A stretch of DNA of 6,720 bases, taken from contig CAKZOQ010000663.1 of NCBI GenBank assembly GCA_937136445.1, forward strand, positions 1 through 6,720. The letters run 5' to 3'. Origin of the DNA: an uncultured Gemmatimonadota bacterium. GTDB taxonomy: Bacteria > Gemmatimonadota > Gemmatimonadetes > Longimicrobiales > Gaopeijiaceae. Below the pieces are notes generated by a model. It did no database searches, had not been told where the DNA came from, and worked only from the letters and a program-made list of their open reading frames with translations. The stretch's first letter is position 1. The number at the start of each line of letters is the position of its first letter. Below, piece by piece: positions 4,770 to 6,720 of the stretch. Position numbers and translations under genes: made by a program.

Positions 4770-6720
4770 TCAGCTCGCCACCTCCGAGGATGCCGGCGCA
4801 ACCTCCAGCGACAACTCCCTGGCCCCCTCCTCGTGGTCCACGACGATCCGGGCCCCCGGCTCCACCTCCTCGTCCAGGAGGAAGAGGGCGAGAGGATTCT
4901 GGACCGCCCGCTGGATGGCCCGCTTGATGGGCCGGGCTCCAAAGGCCGGATCGTATCCCTCCTCGGCGAGGAAGGCCCGGGCATCCGCCGTCACCTCCAG
5001 CCCGATGTCCTGGTCCGTCACCAGGGCTTCCACCCTGCGGAGCTGCAGGTCCACGATGCGGCGCAGCTCCTCCGGGCCCAGCGGGTGGAAGACCACGATG
5101 TCGTCCACCCGGTTCAGGAACTCGGGCCGGAAGTGCTGGTGCAGCTCGGCCCGCACCTCGTCCGCGACGGCGTCCCAGGCCTCCCCGGCAGCGTGCTCGC
5201 CCCGTTCCAGGATCCGCTGGCTCCCGATGTTGGAGGTCATGATGACCACGGCGTTCCGGAAGTCCACCGTGCGTCCCTGGGCGTCGGTGAGTCGCCCGTC
5301 GTCCAGGATCTGGAGGAGGACGTTGAAGACCTCGGGGTGGGCCTTCTCCACCTCGTCGAAGAGGATGACGGCGTGGGGCCGACGCCGCACGGCCTCGGTG
5401 AGCTGACCGCCTTCCTCGAAGCCCACGTAGCCAGGAGGCGCCCCGATGAGGCGGGCCACGGCGTGCTTCTCCATGTACTCCGACATGTCCAGTCGGACCA
5501 TGGCCCGCTCGTCGTCGAAGAGGAATTCGGCCAGGGCGCGGGCGGTCTCGGTCTTTCCGACGCCCGTCGGACCGAGGAAGATGAAGGAGCCCACCGGCCG
5601 GTCCGGGTCCTGGAGCCCGGCTCGAGCCCGACGCACCGCGTTGGAGACGGCTTCCAGCGCCCGGGGCTGACCCACCACCCGCTCGCCGAGGTGGGCCTCC
5701 AGCTCGGTGAGACGCTGGCGCTCGGTGGAGAGCAGCTTGGTGACAGGGATGCCCGTCCACTCCCCCACCACGGCAGCGATGTCGTCGGGACCCACCTCCT
5801 CCTTCAGGAAGGTCCGGCCCTCCTGGAGCTCATCCAGCGTCCCCACCGCCGACTCCAGCTCCTCCTGGGCCCGGGGGATCTCGCCGTAGTTGATCTCGGC
5901 GGCTCGAGCCAGCTCGCCGGTGCGGGTGGCACGCTCGGCCTCCACCCGGAGCTCGTCGATGCGGGTCCGCAGCTCCTGGATGGCTTCGATGGCGTCCTTC
6001 TCCGCCTGCCAGCGCACCTTCATGGACTGACTCTCCTCCCGGAGCTCCGCCAGCTCCTCCTCGATGGCCTCGCGGCGCTCCACCGCGGGGCCCTCGGTCT
6101 CCTTCTGGAGCGCCTGCCGCTCGATCTCGAGCTGGGTGATCCGCCGCTCCACCTCGTCGATCTCCTGAGGGAGGGAGTCGATCTCGATGCGGAGCCGGGA
6201 ACCCGCCTCGTCCATGAGGTCGATCGCCTTGTCCGGAAGAAAGCGCCCCCCGATGTAGCGATCGCTCAAGCGGGCGGCGGCGACGACGGCGTCGTCGGTG
6301 ATGCGGACGCCGTGGTGCACCTCGTACCGCTCCTTGAGCCCCCGTAGGATGGCGATGGCGTCCTCCACCGAAGGAGGCGCGACGAAGACGGGCTGAAAGC
6401 GTCGCTCCAGCGCCGGGTCCTTCTCGATGTGCTTCCGGTACTCGTCCAGCGTCGTGGCTCCGACCACATGGAGCTCCCCGCGAGCGAGCGGGGGCTTCAG
6501 CATGTTGCCGGCATCCACGGCGCCCTCGGCGGCGCCGGCCCCGACGATGGTGTGCATCTCGTCGATGAAGATCACGTAGCGGCCCTCGGCCTCGATGATC
6601 TCCTTCAGCACCGCCTTCATCCGCTCCTCGAACTCCCCCCGGAACTTGGCCCCGGCGAGCATGGCGGAGATGTCGAGCTGGAGGAGCTTCTTCCCCGCCA
6701 GCGAGGTGGGCACGTCGCCG
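4770..6720 (-). CDS. clpB: Chaperone ClpB (disaggregase), N-terminus cut by window edge
   Basis: ClpB is the hexameric AAA+ disaggregase that works with DnaK in the cytoplasm to pull polypeptides out of aggregates. About 649 C-terminal residues are visible; compared with E. coli ClpB (857 residues) roughly 230 are missing, including the N-domain and first Walker A. Present are the NBD1 pore loop (AKFRGEFEER), Walker B FIDE, a GATTLDEYRKHIEKD stretch and the ERRF arginine fingers. The long coiled-coil middle domain, with LEIERQALQKE and INYGEIPRAQEEL, distinguishes ClpB from ClpA and ClpC. NBD2 has WTGIPV, Walker A GPTGVGKT (nt 5550-5573), pore loop GAPPGYVGFEEGG, Walker B ILFDEVE, sensor 1 MTSNIGS and sensor 2 GARPIKRAIQ. 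The frame enters with GDVP at the edge, so the GTG at 6713 is an internal codon, not the start. No IGF/IGL loop for ClpP is seen. Promoter and heat-shock elements lie outside. Confidence 0.98.
   Translation of the reverse strand, partial: GDVPTSLAGKKLLQLDISAMLAGAKFRGEFEERMKAVLKEIIEAEGRYVIFIDEMHTIVGAGAAEGAVDAGNMLKPPLARGELHVVGATTLDEYRKHIEKDPALERRFQPVFVAPPSVEDAIAILRGLKERYEVHHGVRITDDAVVAAARLSDRYIGGRFLPDKAIDLMDEAGSRLRIEIDSLPQEIDEVERRITQLEIERQALQKETEGPAVERREAIEEELAELREESQSMKVRWQAEKDAIEAIQELRTRIDELRVEAERATRTGELARAAEINYGEIPRAQEELESAVGTLDELQEGRTFLKEEVGPDDIAAVVGEWTGIPVTKLLSTERQRLTELEAHLGERVVGQPRALEAVSNAVRRARAGLQDPDRPVGSFIFLGPTGVGKTETARALAEFLFDDERAMVRLDMSEYMEKHAVARLIGAPPGYVGFEEGGQLTEAVRRRPHAVILFDEVEKAHPEVFNVLLQILDDGRLTDAQGRTVDFRNAVVIMTSNIGSQRILERGEHAAGEAWDAVADEVRAELHQHFRPEFLNRVDDIVVFHPLGPEELRRIVDLQLRRVEALVTDQDIGLEVTADARAFLAEEGYDPAFGARPIKRAIQRAVQNPLALFLLDEEVEPGARIVVDHEEGARELSLEVAPASSEVAS

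Noticed and set aside
4691..4984. Longer version of the lipoprotein gene starting at 4984 (277 residues).
   Set aside because: The extra 98 residues lie largely over the end of clpB in another frame, are Arg/Pro/Ser-rich, and would bury the lipobox far inside the protein.
4365..6347. A 660-codon plus-strand open frame opposite clpB.
   Set aside because: It is antisense to a fully convincing ClpB, and its translation is rich in His/Leu/Gly/Asp with no domain. Long antisense frames are expected in GC-rich genes with strong codon bias.

Overview
The window comes from a bacterial chromosome of very high G+C content. GTG starts are common, intergenic gaps are short, and third codon positions are strongly G/C-biased. 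The adjacent DUF4159 and DUF4175-type genes, the methylmalonyl-CoA epimerase and the overall codon use suggest a Gemmatimonadota-like organism. That assignment is an inference from gene content, not a measured placement. I saw no insertion sequence, phage gene, CRISPR array, tRNA or rRNA. This is mostly ordinary housekeeping sequence plus two poorly characterised envelope-associated loci.

Layout, right to left, because six of the seven genes are on the minus strand. The right edge cuts clpB (disaggregase; about 649 C-terminal residues visible, ending at 4770). It is followed after 79 bp by a small unrecognised lipoprotein gene (4690 to 4151). A single plus-strand gene, methylmalonyl-CoA epimerase (3697-4104), converges on the lipoprotein gene and ends in a clear hairpin-plus-T-tract terminator. 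Divergent from the epimerase is trxA (3615 to 3277), and the 81-bp gap between them holds a near-perfect 22-bp palindrome. Downstream of trxA come rsmI (about 3161 to 2328), a DUF4159 gene (2288 to 1632) and, overlapping its stop by 4 bp, a DUF4175-like membrane protein gene that runs off the left edge (1635 to 1).

How the genes work together: ClpB and thioredoxin belong to protein quality control and redox balance, RsmI modifies 16S rRNA, and the epimerase serves propionyl-CoA/methylmalonyl-CoA metabolism. These look like housekeeping neighbours, not one pathway. The DUF4159 and DUF4175 genes are translationally coupled and both products are predicted to be exported or membrane-bound, so they are the best candidate here for a jointly acting and poorly understood system. 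The lipoprotein behind clpB is the second unknown. The whole left 1.6 kb is one uninterrupted coding frame with neither an ATG start nor a stop codon inside the window, so simple ORF calling easily misses it. No gene-free stretch exceeds about 115 bp.
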